Shown: one piece after another, positions 50,915 to 59,269 of the stretch | Numbering within the stretch: position 1 is the first letter of the stretch | How the letters are laid out: the number at the start of each line of letters is the position of its first letter | Assembly (NCBI GenBank): GCA_036796435.1 | Contig: DAIRCY010000002.1 | Coordinates: forward strand, 1-64,000 | Direction of reading: 5' to 3' | From: JAJYVT01 sp036796435 | Lineage (GTDB): Bacteria; Actinomycetota; Acidimicrobiia; Acidimicrobiales; RAAP-2 | DNA length: 64,000 bases | Translations under genes and position numbers: made by a program | Notes under the pieces: model-generated | What the model was told of the DNA's origin: nothing | The model's database searches: none | What the model saw: only the letters and a program-made list of their open reading frames with translations

Positions 50915-51505
50915 TCACCCGATCCGGTCGAGGAGCTCCAGGGACCTCTGTAGGACGAGGCTGGTGGCCTGCGGGTCGTATGACGGAAGCGAGCTGTCGG
51001 TGAAGAGGTGACGGTCGCCTGCGTACACGTAGAGTGCCGCGAGCTCCGGGCCGACCGTGTCGACGAGCTCTCGCGCTGCGTCGATGTCGCCCTCCAAGCC
51101 GAAGAACGGGTCGCGGTCCATCCCGTGGATCTGGACCGGGACGCCCGGCGGCCAGGCCCCGAACGCCCACTCGCCCGTCACGGGGACACACGCCTCGTAG
51201 AGGAGCGCGCCCCTCGCGCCGGCACGCGTCTGCGCCAGACGCTGAGCGGTCGCCGCACCGAGGGAGAACCCCCCGTAGACGACGCCGGCCGGGAGGTCGG
51301 CGACGGCGGCGTCGGCCCGCGCGTCGATCACGTCGCCGCCGATGCCCTGGAGCAATGCCTGACCCTCCTCGATGCTGGCGGCCTTCCTGCCGTCGTAGAG
51401 GTCGGGCGTGTGGACGGCGTGGCCTCTCGCCCGCAACTCGTCGGAGAACGCCAAGACGCCGTCGGTGAGACCCGCGATGTGGTGGAACAGGACGACCTCT
51501 GCCAC
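50915..51505 (-). CDS. Dienelactone-hydrolase-like protein, 196 aa
   Basis: An alpha/beta-hydrolase fold of the small DLH type: N-terminal VVLFHHIAGLTDGVLAFSDE, nucleophile elbow YGGFSLGAATAQ (Ser in place of the Cys of true DLH), acid Asp near HGMDRDPFFGLE and His in AGDRHLFTDSS. It hydrolyses an ester or lactone. It is 21 bases downstream of the transporter gene on the same strand and may be cotranscribed with it. Substrate not known. Confidence 0.87.
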   Translation of the reverse strand: MAEVVLFHHIAGLTDGVLAFSDELRARGHAVHTPDLYDGRKAASIEEGQALLQGIGGDVIDARADAAVADLPAGVVYGGFSLGAATAQRLAQTRAGARGALLYEACVPVTGEWAFGAWPPGVPVQIHGMDRDPFFGLEGDIDAARELVDTVGPELAALYVYAGDRHLFTDSSLPSYDPQATSLVLQRSLELLDRIG

Positions 51506-51526
51506 GGCTCAGCCTCCTGCCACGGC

Positions 51527-52999
51527 TCAGCCGCCTCCCGAGACCTCTTCCAGGCTGCGGCCGCCCGGCTCGGGGATGAGGCGGGTCACCAGGAAACCTA
51601 CGACCGAGGCGGCCCCGGCGACGAAGAGCATCCCTCGGAGTCCGATGCCGGTCTGGAGCACCGGGACGAGGAACACTCCGATGAAGGCGCCCAGCTTCCC
51701 GATGCCCGCCGCGATCCCGTGCCCCGTGGTGCGCACCCGGGTCGGGAAGACCTCCGAAGGCAGGACGAAGGTCGTGGTGTTGGGCCCGAACTCGATGAAG
51801 AAATAGCTGATGCCGAACACGGCGATGAAGGCGCCGAGCACGGAGGTGAGCGGGCCGATCGCACCGAGCGCGATGAAGGCGACGGCCATGACGGCGAAAC
51901 CGATGAATTGCAGTCGCCGGTGACCGATCCGGTCCATCTTGTAGATGGCAAGGAGGTAGCCGGGGACTGCGAAGATCACGAAGAGGGCCAGGGTGAGGGC
52001 GAGCTTCTGGATGAGCGTGGCTGTGGCGTCCACGCTGTGGAGGATCGCGGGAAGAGAGAGCGTGTTGCCGTAATAGGCGTAGTCGAAGAGGAACCACGAG
52101 CCTGCCGTACCGATCACGAGACGGAGCATCCGCCGGTCTCTGAGGAAGGCGAGGACCGTTGATCGCTGCGATGACAGGGAGCTGGCGAGGGAGCTCGGCG
52201 AACTGCGTGTGCCGGTGGCGGTTGCCGATGACGTGACGCTGTGCGCCGTGAGCACCCCGCCGGTGAACTTGTCGAGCTGCGCCACCGCCAAGCTGCTGCG
52301 CCCGCGCACCTGCGCCTGGAACCTCGGAGACTCCGGCATCTTGGAGCGCATGTAGATCACCGAGGCGGCCGGCACCGCGCCCAGCGCGAGCAGCAGCCGC
52401 CACGTGAGGTCGTGGCTCAATCCGGAGGCGAGGAGGGTCATTGCGACGAGGGGCCCGACGACGAGTCCCACCGCCTGCATCGAGAAGACGAGCCCCACGA
52501 GCTTGCCGCGGTCCCGCCGGTTCGAATACTCGCTCATGAGGACGGCGGACACGGGGTAGTCACCGCCGATGCCGAGCCCGAGGACGAAGCGTGCGCCGAT
52601 CAGCCACCCCACGTCGGGCGACGCGGCCGACGCTATGGCACCGGCGATCATCACCACGGCGACGACGAGGTAGATGGCGCGGCGACCGACCCGGTCCGCC
52701 AGCCGCCCGAAGACAAGGGCTCCGACGAACGCGCCGAGGATCGCCGCGCCCGTGACCCAGCTCGTGAGGGCGGTGCTCAGGTGCCACTGAGCCTGTGCGA
52801 GCACCGCGACCGTGGAGATGACGAAGAGGTCGTAGGCGTCGGTGAAGAAGCCGACCCCTGAGACGATCACCGCTCGCCGGTGGAACCGGCTGAGGGGGGC
52901 AGCGTCGAGGACGTGCTCGACCGCCACGGGAGGTGGCGGGGAGCCGGCCACAGGGCCGGGGACGCCAGAATCCGCCGTCTGCTGCTCGAGAGCCGTCAT
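51527..52999 (-). CDS. MFS transporter, phosphate:H+ symporter (PHS)-like, 490 aa
   Basis: Twelve hydrophobic segments of a major-facilitator protein. The start of helix 1, VSGVGFFTDAYDLFVISTVA, and the loop 2-3 motif GRLADRVGRRAIY match the phosphate:H+ symporter group (the GFFTDAYDLF pattern of Pho84-like proteins). A longer central loop (about residues 225-275, ending TGTRSSPSSLASSLSSQRST) is low complexity. It may import phosphate or another organic acid/sugar; the specific substrate is inferred. Confidence 0.85.
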   Translation of the reverse strand: MTALEQQTADSGVPGPVAGSPPPPVAVEHVLDAAPLSRFHRRAVIVSGVGFFTDAYDLFVISTVAVLAQAQWHLSTALTSWVTGAAILGAFVGALVFGRLADRVGRRAIYLVVAVVMIAGAIASAASPDVGWLIGARFVLGLGIGGDYPVSAVLMSEYSNRRDRGKLVGLVFSMQAVGLVVGPLVAMTLLASGLSHDLTWRLLLALGAVPAASVIYMRSKMPESPRFQAQVRGRSSLAVAQLDKFTGGVLTAHSVTSSATATGTRSSPSSLASSLSSQRSTVLAFLRDRRMLRLVIGTAGSWFLFDYAYYGNTLSLPAILHSVDATATLIQKLALTLALFVIFAVPGYLLAIYKMDRIGHRRLQFIGFAVMAVAFIALGAIGPLTSVLGAFIAVFGISYFFIEFGPNTTTFVLPSEVFPTRVRTTGHGIAAGIGKLGAFIGVFLVPVLQTGIGLRGMLFVAGAASVVGFLVTRLIPEPGGRSLEEVSGGG

Positions 53000-53161
53000 C
53001 GAACCGCTCCCACTCTTGCCCGTCCAGATGACGGGCTCCTTATCCGGAGGTAATCGTCAGGTGAACGACAGGCGAAAAGTTGGTGAACTGGAGAACGCAG
53101 GCGGGTCGGTCTGCCCGCTGCCGGACGCCGATGATCTCGGCCGCGACGGTCCAGCGGGACT

Positions 53162-53920
53162 TCAGGTCCCCTCCTTCGGGTGCGGCGGCACGACGGCGCT
53201 CGCCTGTTCGAGGTCGTGGTGTGGAAACACCACCTCGGCTGCGTCGGCGGGAGAGACTTTCGGGTAGATCGCCTTGATGACGGCGAAGGCGAGGAGGCCG
53301 CCGAGCACCTGGGCGCCGATGAACGTGGGTGCTGACGACGGGGCGATGCCGGCGAAGGTGTTGGAGAACATCCGCCCGACGGTGATCGCGGGATTGGCAA
53401 AGCTCGTGGAGCTGGTGAAGAAGTATGCGGCACCGATGTAGGCACCGACGGCCGACGCCGCCATGCGTGCCCTTCCGCTGCGCGCGAGGGCGAAGATGAC
53501 GAGCACGAGACCGAGGGTGGCGACGATCTCCGAAAGGAAGTGCGCACCGCTCGCGCGGTGCTTCGTCGACCAGCTCACCGCCGCGGCGCCGTACATGAGG
53601 TTGCCCACGATCGCGCCACCGACGCACCCGAAGACCTGCGCGGGGAAATAAGCGAGGGCGTCGCGCCACCTGAGGCCACCGAAGGCTGCGTCGACGAAGG
53701 AGACGACCGGATTCAGGTGGGCACCCGACACGGGTCCGAACATCAAGATGATCGCGAACAGCCCGGCGGCGGTCGCCGCCGCGTTCTCGAAGAGCTCGAG
53801 TCCCACGTCACCCGGCGAGAGCCGCTGCGCTGCGATCCCCGAGCCGATGACGACCGCCGCCAAGAACGCGCTGCCGAGAAATTCGGCCAAGAGCCGACGC
53901 GTCAGCTTGTGTTCTCCCAT
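53162..53920 (-). CDS. Aquaporin/MIP channel (AqpS-like), 252 aa
   Basis: Six membrane helices and the two half-helix motifs are present: SGAHLNPVVSFVDA (NPV instead of NPA) and SFANPAITVGR (NPA). Such AqpS-like channels occur in arsenic clusters, where they let arsenite or methylarsenite leave the cell. It is next to arsI and ArsR-family genes, so this fits. The C-terminal tail of about 35 residues is hydrophilic. ATG 53920 is preceded by the arsI gene, with 18 bases between. Confidence 0.9.
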   Translation of the reverse strand: MGEHKLTRRLLAEFLGSAFLAAVVIGSGIAAQRLSPGDVGLELFENAAATAAGLFAIILMFGPVSGAHLNPVVSFVDAAFGGLRWRDALAYFPAQVFGCVGGAIVGNLMYGAAAVSWSTKHRASGAHFLSEIVATLGLVLVIFALARSGRARMAASAVGAYIGAAYFFTSSTSFANPAITVGRMFSNTFAGIAPSSAPTFIGAQVLGGLLAFAVIKAIYPKVSPADAAEVVFPHHDLEQASAVVPPHPKEGT

Positions 53921-53938
53921 GGGCAGATGGACGGCCCC

Positions 53939-54409
53939 TCAGCAGCAGGCCGGGGAGAAGGCGTGGTCCGTCGAGTCCGGCCTCGAGGTGCAGCATCCGA
54001 CCGCCTCCTCGCTCGGCCGTCCGGACGGCTCACTGGGCATCTCGGCGTCGGCGAGCACCGTATAGACCTCCCACGGCTCACCGCCCGGTCCTTGCACCCA
54101 GACCTTGTCCTGGAGCGCGTAGCAGCAAGTGACCTGGTCCTCGACCGCAGTCTCGAGGCCGAGGGCGGCGAGGCGTCGCGTCGCGTCGCCGACCTCGGCT
54201 GCACTCTCGACCTCGACCCCGAGGTGGTTGAGCGACCCCGGCTCTTTCGATGCGTCCTCGATCAGGACCAGCTTGAGCGGCGGGTCGGTGATCGCGAAAT
54301 TGGCGTACCCAGGCCGCAGCTTCGCCGGCTCCGACGTGAACAACTTGGAATAGAACGACACCGCCTCGTCGAGGTCGGCGACGTTCAGCGCGAGCTGCAC
54401 CCTGGACAT
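53939..54409 (-). CDS. arsI: ArsI-like C-As lyase (VOC dioxygenase), 156 aa
   Basis: ArsI uses nonheme iron and oxygen to split methyl-arsenic bonds, detoxifying trivalent organoarsenicals. The N-terminal half (RVQLALNVADLDEAVSFYSK) has the His-poor first VOC module, while SLNHLGVEVESA supplies an iron-ligand His and GPGGEPWEVYTVLAD a Glu. The vicinal Cys pair in VEDQVTCCYALQDKVW is the arsenic-binding site of ArsI. Two further CC pairs lie in the tail (AVGCCTSRP; SPACC). It is divergent from the ArsR gene at 54497 and shares its operator. Confidence 0.9.
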   Translation of the reverse strand: MSRVQLALNVADLDEAVSFYSKLFTSEPAKLRPGYANFAITDPPLKLVLIEDASKEPGSLNHLGVEVESAAEVGDATRRLAALGLETAVEDQVTCCYALQDKVWVQGPGGEPWEVYTVLADAEMPSEPSGRPSEEAVGCCTSRPDSTDHAFSPACC

Positions 54410-54437
54410 GGCACCCTCCAGCTAGTATCGGAGTTGA

Positions 54438-54467
54438 TCGATGCATCGACCTTAACCGATGCATTGG
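54438..54467. promoter_or_regulatory. ArsR operator in the arsI-arsR divergent promoter
   Basis: TCGATGCATCGA (54438-54449) is a perfect palindrome, and CCGATGCATTGG (54456-54467) is a near copy. Both share the GATGCAT core and lie between the two divergent starts, as expected of ArsR sites. Confidence 0.75.
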
Positions 54468-54496
54468 CAACTGTCAATGGGTCAATGGGAGGAGCC

Positions 54497-54847
54497 ATGG
54501 ACAAGCGCAGCGCCAGCATGGAGGTCCCCGAGGTCTCGGGGTGCTGCCCGACGATCCTGGGGGCCCCCCTCGCCGTCGAGGAAGCTGCCGAACTTGCTCG
54601 GGCTTTCTCGGCGCTGGCCGACCCCGTTCGCCTGCGAGTGCTCTCGATGCTCGCCTCGGCAGCCCGAGGGGAGGTCTGCGTCTGTGATTTCGTGGGTCCC
54701 CTCGGCAGGTCCCAGCCGACGGTTTCCCACCATCTGAAGATCCTCGGGGAGGCCGGGCTGGTGCACGGAGAGCGCCGCGGCAAGTGGGTGTGGTACTCCC
54801 TCGATCGCGGGCGCCTCGGCCGCCTGCGGTCCGCCCTCGACGCATGA
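54497..54847 (+). CDS. arsR: ArsR-family arsenic-responsive repressor, 116 aa
   Basis: A winged HTH (RLRVLSMLASAARGEVCVCD, then RSQPTVSHHLKILGEAGLVH) with the classical metal-binding motif in CVCDFV at the start of the recognition helix, plus an N-terminal CC pair (EVSGCCPTI) that may add a third ligand. It should repress the arsI-aqpS operon and itself in the absence of arsenite or methylarsenite. ATG 54497 has a good ribosome-binding site (GGGAGGAG, 54487-54494). Confidence 0.93.
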   Translation: MDKRSASMEVPEVSGCCPTILGAPLAVEEAAELARAFSALADPVRLRVLSMLASAARGEVCVCDFVGPLGRSQPTVSHHLKILGEAGLVHGERRGKWVWYSLDRGRLGRLRSALDA

Positions 54848-54923
54848 GGGAGCCCGGACCGGGGTTCTCCTTCGCTGGACGGGGCATCGCGATTGCGAAG
54901 TCGACCGACGAGTCGAGCAAGTA

Positions 54924-55211
54924 TCAACGGGTCTGCATGTCTGAAGCGGCCTCGCAGCTCCGAGTTGGTGCTTGCACCGCGATCGGCCGCCACCCGGGCT
55001 CCTCCAGAAGTTCGCGCTGGAGCGCCTCCTCGGCAGACTCGTCCAGCTCGACAGCGCCGCTGAATCCAGCCCAACAGCCGGGTTGCAGCACACCCACCTT
55101 GTCCTGACGCAGGTGCATGAGAAGCCTGCCGTCGGCGGTGACGACGAGCAACATCACCGCACGTCTCGGGTTCACTGTTGTATCTGCCGGTGCTCTGTAG
55201 CTGAGCAGCAA
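54924..55211 (-). pseudogene. Truncated Nudix hydrolase
   Basis: A full Nudix box is present (GAVELDESAEEALQRELLEE, then PGW), preceded by VMLLVVTADGRLLMHLRQDK. However, the reading frame stops after 95 codons, right after the Nudix box, when the family is usually 130-160 aa. The C-terminal half is missing. The start (TTG 55211 or ATG 55154) is unclear. It overlaps the decayed GDPD gene upstream. It is probably a remnant. Confidence 0.65.
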
Positions 55212-55883
55212 CGGTCCAACGCCGCCAGTACACGCCCCGGGTCGTCCGAGCAGATCACGTCCACGTCGCTCCGCACAGCGATCTCGATGTCGTCATGGTC
55301 CAGGCAGTTCGTCAGCACCTCGAAGCCTGCCTTGCGAAGGCTGTCGACATCGAGCTTCGGCAGCAAGGGCAAGGCACTGGATGACGTCGAACTCGTCGAA
55401 CGAGCCAAATGCCGAGACAGTCTGTCGGTAAAGATGATCGCTCATCCAGGGCTGGAACGGGGGGACGAAGAGGCCAAACCGGGCCTCCGGAACGAGAGCC
55501 CGCAACCTGGACAGTGATGGCAGATGGTGACCCGTGAACTTGACACTGCCCGAAACACCCACAGCTCGGACAGCAGCGGCGATACCTGTCACAAGTGCGT
55601 CAGTCGGTAGTCCCTTCACCTCGAGTTCGAACGCGACCCCAGCAAGAGTCAGGACCTCTTCGAGAAGTGGAACCTGCTCGTCACGAAACTGCTCCCCTCG
55701 CCAGCCGCCGGCGCTGAGGGATCGCACGTAGGAAAGCTGGCGCTCATGCACCAAGCCGGTCCCATCGGTGGTTCGAGCGAGGTCGTAGTCGTGCATTACG
55801 ACAAGGTGACCGTCGACCGTCTGATGCACGTCGAACTCTATGCCGTCGACCCCGAGCTCGCACGCAGCCAGAAAGGCCGCCAC
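55172..55883 (-). pseudogene. Broken glycerophosphodiester phosphodiesterase (GDPD)
   Basis: The N-terminal part (GVDGIEFDVHQTVDGHLVVM, then HDYDLARTTDGTG, HERQLSYVRSL) is a GDPD TIM barrel but lacks the first strand with the HRG motif expected upstream. Near 55370-55385 the frame shifts: the first frame ends at SFDEFDVIQ, while the C-terminal piece continues in another frame as LPKLDVDSLRKAGFEVLTNC and VDVICSDDPGRVLAALDR. So it has a truncated start and a frameshift. It may be decayed, or a sequence error may add to it. Confidence 0.7.
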
Positions 55884-56181
55884 CCATTCTGCCTCCCGCG
55901 AAAGGGGTAGCGGTCAGCTTGCGATAACCATCTACTGCGGTTCCTGTTGTGGGCACACGCCCCGTCCCGGTCAGGGCAAGTTTGCGCGCAGCGCTCTCTT
56001 GCGGAGCGACCTTTCAGTTCCGTGGGGCGAACCTGCACCATCCGTCTCGGTCGCCCGAATGAGCAGAGCCGGGGGCCATGCTGAACCCCCGCACCGGCCC
56101 CCCCGGCCCCGCAGTGGTCCACGAAGAAGTGCCAGCGCTGGCCGGCGCTCGGGGCGTATTTCGCCATCCGCGCCTTCTCGG
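55884..56181. other. Intergenic stretch up to the assembly gap
   Basis: About 300 bases with no convincing gene. One minus-strand frame (ARMAKYAPSAGQRWHFFVDH) looks protein-like just left of the gap and may be the edge of a gene that is lost in the gap. A 21-base repeat of the sequence right of the gap is found at 56080-56100. Confidence 0.5.
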
Positions 56182-56212
56182 NNNNNNNNNNGCTGAACCC
56201 CCGCACCGGCCC
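56080..56212. repeat. 21-base direct repeat flanking the assembly gap
   Basis: GCTGAACCCCCGCACCGGCC followed by C occurs at 56080-56100 and again at 56192-56212, directly after the N run. Such copies are typical of contig ends joined wrongly or overlapping. Confidence 0.85.
56182..56191. other. Assembly gap (10 N)
   Basis: Ten N bases just before the VirB4-like gene. Its N-terminal coding region may extend into or across the gap. Confidence 0.95.
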
Positions 56213-56231
56213 GCGCGTCCCTGCCCACCAG

Positions 56232-57485
56232 GTGACCACGCGCCACCTCGGTGCCGCGTATCCGCTCCTGACCGAGGCAGGCCTCGGACACCGCGGTGTG
56301 CTCGTGGGACGCGACATGCTCGGTGGCTCGTTCGTCCACGACCCGTTCGAGCTCTACGCCGCCGGGATCCTTTCCAACCCCAACATGATCGTCTTCGGGC
56401 AGATCGGCCGGGGGAAGAGCGCCTTCGTCAAGACCTATCTGTGGCGGCAGGCGGTGTTCGGACGGCGAGCGTGGGTGGTGGACCCGAAGGGCGAATACGG
56501 CGCGCTGGCAGCCGCGTGGGGAGCGCGGCCGGTTGCGCTCCGCCCCGGCGGTCCCGTTCGGCTGAATCCGCTCGACCCCGGACCGGCAGAGGAAGACTCC
56601 GGAGACGCGGTGATCCCGCCGAGCGGAGCACGTCGGCGACAGGCTGAGGTGCTGGCATCGCTCGCGTCCGCCTGTCTCGGTCGGCATCTCCTTCCTCGTG
56701 AGCGGACGGCGACCGATCTCGCGCTCGCCCAGGCCGCCGGTCTCCAAGGAGCGCCCACGCTCCCTTGCGTCGTCGATGCCCTGCTGGAGCCGAGCCCTGA
56801 CGGCGCGGCGAGTGTCCGCACCGACCGTGCCACGTTGCTCGAGGACGGCCGCGATGTCGCGCTCGAGCTGCGCAGGCTGGTGCACGGCGACCTGCGAGGC
56901 ATGTTCGACGGACCGACGTCTGATGGTTTGGACCTCACAGGCACGTTCGTCGCGCTCGATCTGTCCGCCCTCTACAACTCGCCGGCCCTCGGCGTCCTGA
57001 TGGCCTGCGCGACGGCGTGGCTGCAGGCGACCCTCGCGCGTCAGGCCGCGGCGAGCGGGAGCGGGCACGTGTTCGTGGTCGTCGACGAAGCGTGGGCGGT
57101 GCTGGCGAACCTCGCGGTCGCGCGGTGGCTCCAGGCGTCCTGGAAGCTCTCGAGGGCGTACGGCGTGGCGAACGTGGCGGTGCTCCACCGGGTTTCGGAC
57201 CTCCACGCGGTCGGTGCCGTCGGGTCCGAGCAGGCCTTTCTCGCGAGCGGCCTGCTGGCGGACTCCGAAACGCGCGTCATCTATGGCCAGGCGCCCGGGG
57301 AGGTCGGCGCCGCACGCGAGGTGCTGTCGCTGTCCGAGACCGAGGCCGATGTCGTCCCGCAGCTCCGGCGGGGAACCGCGTTGTGGAAGGTGGGCCGGCG
57401 GTCTTTTCTCGTCCAGCACGTCGTGGGGAGGGCGGAGCGGCACATCGTCGACACCGACGCGGCGATGAGGGCGGCACCGAAGTGA
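56232..57485 (+). CDS. VirB4-like conjugation ATPase, 417 aa
   Basis: The ATPase core is clear: Walker A GQIGRGKSAFVKTYLW, Walker B HVFVVVDEAWAVLANL, and the typical lead-in PNMIVFGQIG with RAWVVDPKGEYGALAAAWGA. Proteins of this kind power pilus assembly and substrate transfer in type IV secretion. GTG 56232 was used, but the frame remains open back to the gap (LNPRTGPRVPAHQ), so the real start may be upstream. It ends in GTGA with the VirD4-like gene. It is separated by 8.6 kb from the other conjugation genes. Confidence 0.85.
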   Translation: MTTRHLGAAYPLLTEAGLGHRGVLVGRDMLGGSFVHDPFELYAAGILSNPNMIVFGQIGRGKSAFVKTYLWRQAVFGRRAWVVDPKGEYGALAAAWGARPVALRPGGPVRLNPLDPGPAEEDSGDAVIPPSGARRRQAEVLASLASACLGRHLLPRERTATDLALAQAAGLQGAPTLPCVVDALLEPSPDGAASVRTDRATLLEDGRDVALELRRLVHGDLRGMFDGPTSDGLDLTGTFVALDLSALYNSPALGVLMACATAWLQATLARQAAASGSGHVFVVVDEAWAVLANLAVARWLQASWKLSRAYGVANVAVLHRVSDLHAVGAVGSEQAFLASGLLADSETRVIYGQAPGEVGAAREVLSLSETEADVVPQLRRGTALWKVGRRSFLVQHVVGRAERHIVDTDAAMRAAPK

Positions 57486-59269
57486 CCGGTCATGAGAGCC
57501 TTCTCTTCGCGGCGGGCGCAGTGGGGGCGGTCCTGGTTTCCGCCCGTCTCGGACGCCACGGCCGCCGCTCGGGCCCCGAGTCGCCCGCGACCCGGGGCCG
57601 TTTCGCCGCCCGACGACCGTGTGCGGCCGAGCCCCGGGGTGCCGGCATCCTGGGCTCGTTTCTCGCCACGCCGGGACCCCAGGCGCGCGGGGAGGGGGCC
57701 CGATGGGCTCGCCGTACCGACCTGCGGTCGCTCGTGTGCACGGGGTCTCGGCGAGGGAGGCTGGTCCTCGGCCACGCAGGCGGCGGCGTGCTTCTCCGCC
57801 GCGTCCTCGCGGCGGAACCCGCACAGTCCGTTGCGGTCATCGGTCCGACGCAGAGCGGCAAGACGACCGCGCTCGCGGTGCCTGCGATCCTCGGATGGGA
57901 GGGGCCGGTCCTCGCGGCGAGCGTGAAGACGGACCTCGTCCGCGACACGCTCGCGTGGCGCCGACGATGCGGGACGGTGTGGTGCTTCGACCCGGCGGGA
58001 ACCACGGGTCTGCCGCCGAGCCCCTGGTCACCGGTCCACGCGGCGCGCACGTGGCCGCTCGCACGTCGGGTGGCAGCCGACCTCACCGAAGCGGCACGCG
58101 GTGAGGGCACCACGGCAGACGGCGAGTTCTGGTACGCGACGGCCACGAAGCTCTTGGCACCCCTCCTCTACGCGGCGGCCGTCTCGGGGAGGACGATGAC
58201 AGACGTCGTGCGTTGGGTCGACACCCAAGAGACCGAAGAGGTGCTCGACGCCCTCCACGACGCCGGCTCGCCCCAGGCGCTGCAGGCGGCGAGGGCTACC
58301 TGGCTGCGCGACGAGCGCCAGAGGTCCGCCGTGTACACGACCGCTGAGACGGTGCTCGAGCCGTTCGCCNNNNNNNNNNGCAACCTGGTCTGCGCCTGCC
58401 CGCCGCCGGAGGCGTTCGCCGAGCCGGAGGAGCGAGCGCCCCGCCGGCATCTCGACGACACCCCTCCCTACGGGGTGCGTGCCGTCGCCGGCAGACAGAC
58501 GGGGTTCGAGGTGGGCGACGGCGAAACCGAAGGGAGCTCCACGGCTGACCCGATCGATCCCGACGCGCTCGTCCGCGGAAGCCACACGCTGTACGTGTGC
58601 GCGCCGGCGCACGACCAGCAGCGACTGCGCGGCTTGTTCGCCGCTCTGGTGGCGCAGACGATCCACGCGGCGTTCGCCGCATGCGCGCGCCGCGCCGCGC
58701 CACTCGATCCACCGCTTCTGGTCGTCCTCGACGAAGCGGCGAACATCGCGCCGCTGAAGGAGCTCGACGGCCTCGCGGCCACGTGCGCCGGCCACGGCGT
58801 CCAGCTGGTCACGGTCTGGCAGGACCTCGCCCAGGTGCGAGCTCGCTACGGGGAGCGCGCGGCGACGGTCATCAACAACCACCTGGCGAAGCTGTTCCTC
58901 CCGGGGATCGCCGATCCGGGGACGCTCGACTTCGCCAGTCACCTCGCAGGGGACCAGGAGCTCGTGATGCCTTCGGTCACTCACGGCGCGCGCGGCGCGC
59001 GGTCGGTGACGACTTCCTCGCAGGTCCGCCCGCTTCTCCCGCCCGACACCCTCCGCCGCCTTCCCAAGGGTGAGGCGGTGCTCCTGTACGGTGCGTTGCC
59101 GCCGGCGCGGGTGAGGCTCCGGCCGTGGTTCGCGGACCCTGGCCTGCGCGCGCGGCAGGTCACCGCACTCTCCGGCAGCGGGGCGCCGAGGGTGGACGGC
59201 GGCGCGGCGCGCAGGCGCTTCCGCCCGCCCAAGAGCGAGCGGCATGCGGCGTTACAGTCGCGCCCGTGA
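57482..59269 (+). CDS. VirD4/TraG-type coupling protein, about 595 aa (with an assembly gap)
   Basis: The coupling protein links DNA-processing to the secretion channel. One N-terminal hydrophobic stretch (ESLLFAAGAVGAVLVSARLG) may be a membrane anchor. Walker A is VIGPTQSGKTTALAVPAILG, followed by VKTDLVRDTLAWRRRCGTVW; Walker B is LLVVLDEAANIAPLKELDGL, with the HGVQLVTVWQDLAQVRARYG motif of TraG/VirD4. A 10-N run at 58370-58379 interrupts it; the frame is preserved only if the true gap fits. GTG 57482 overlaps the VirB4-like stop by 4 bases. Confidence 0.87.
   Translation: MTGHESLLFAAGAVGAVLVSARLGRHGRRSGPESPATRGRFAARRPCAAEPRGAGILGSFLATPGPQARGEGARWARRTDLRSLVCTGSRRGRLVLGHAGGGVLLRRVLAAEPAQSVAVIGPTQSGKTTALAVPAILGWEGPVLAASVKTDLVRDTLAWRRRCGTVWCFDPAGTTGLPPSPWSPVHAARTWPLARRVAADLTEAARGEGTTADGEFWYATATKLLAPLLYAAAVSGRTMTDVVRWVDTQETEEVLDALHDAGSPQALQAARATWLRDERQRSAVYTTAETVLEPFAXXXXNLVCACPPPEAFAEPEERAPRRHLDDTPPYGVRAVAGRQTGFEVGDGETEGSSTADPIDPDALVRGSHTLYVCAPAHDQQRLRGLFAALVAQTIHAAFAACARRAAPLDPPLLVVLDEAANIAPLKELDGLAATCAGHGVQLVTVWQDLAQVRARYGERAATVINNHLAKLFLPGIADPGTLDFASHLAGDQELVMPSVTHGARGARSVTTSSQVRPLLPPDTLRRLPKGEAVLLYGALPPARVRLRPWFADPGLRARQVTALSGSGAPRVDGGAARRRFRPPKSERHAALQSRP
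58370..58379. other. Assembly gap (10 N) in the VirD4-like gene
   Basis: Ten N bases inside the coding region after the VLEPFA motif; family members have a further stretch here, so missing sequence is likely. Confidence 0.95.
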
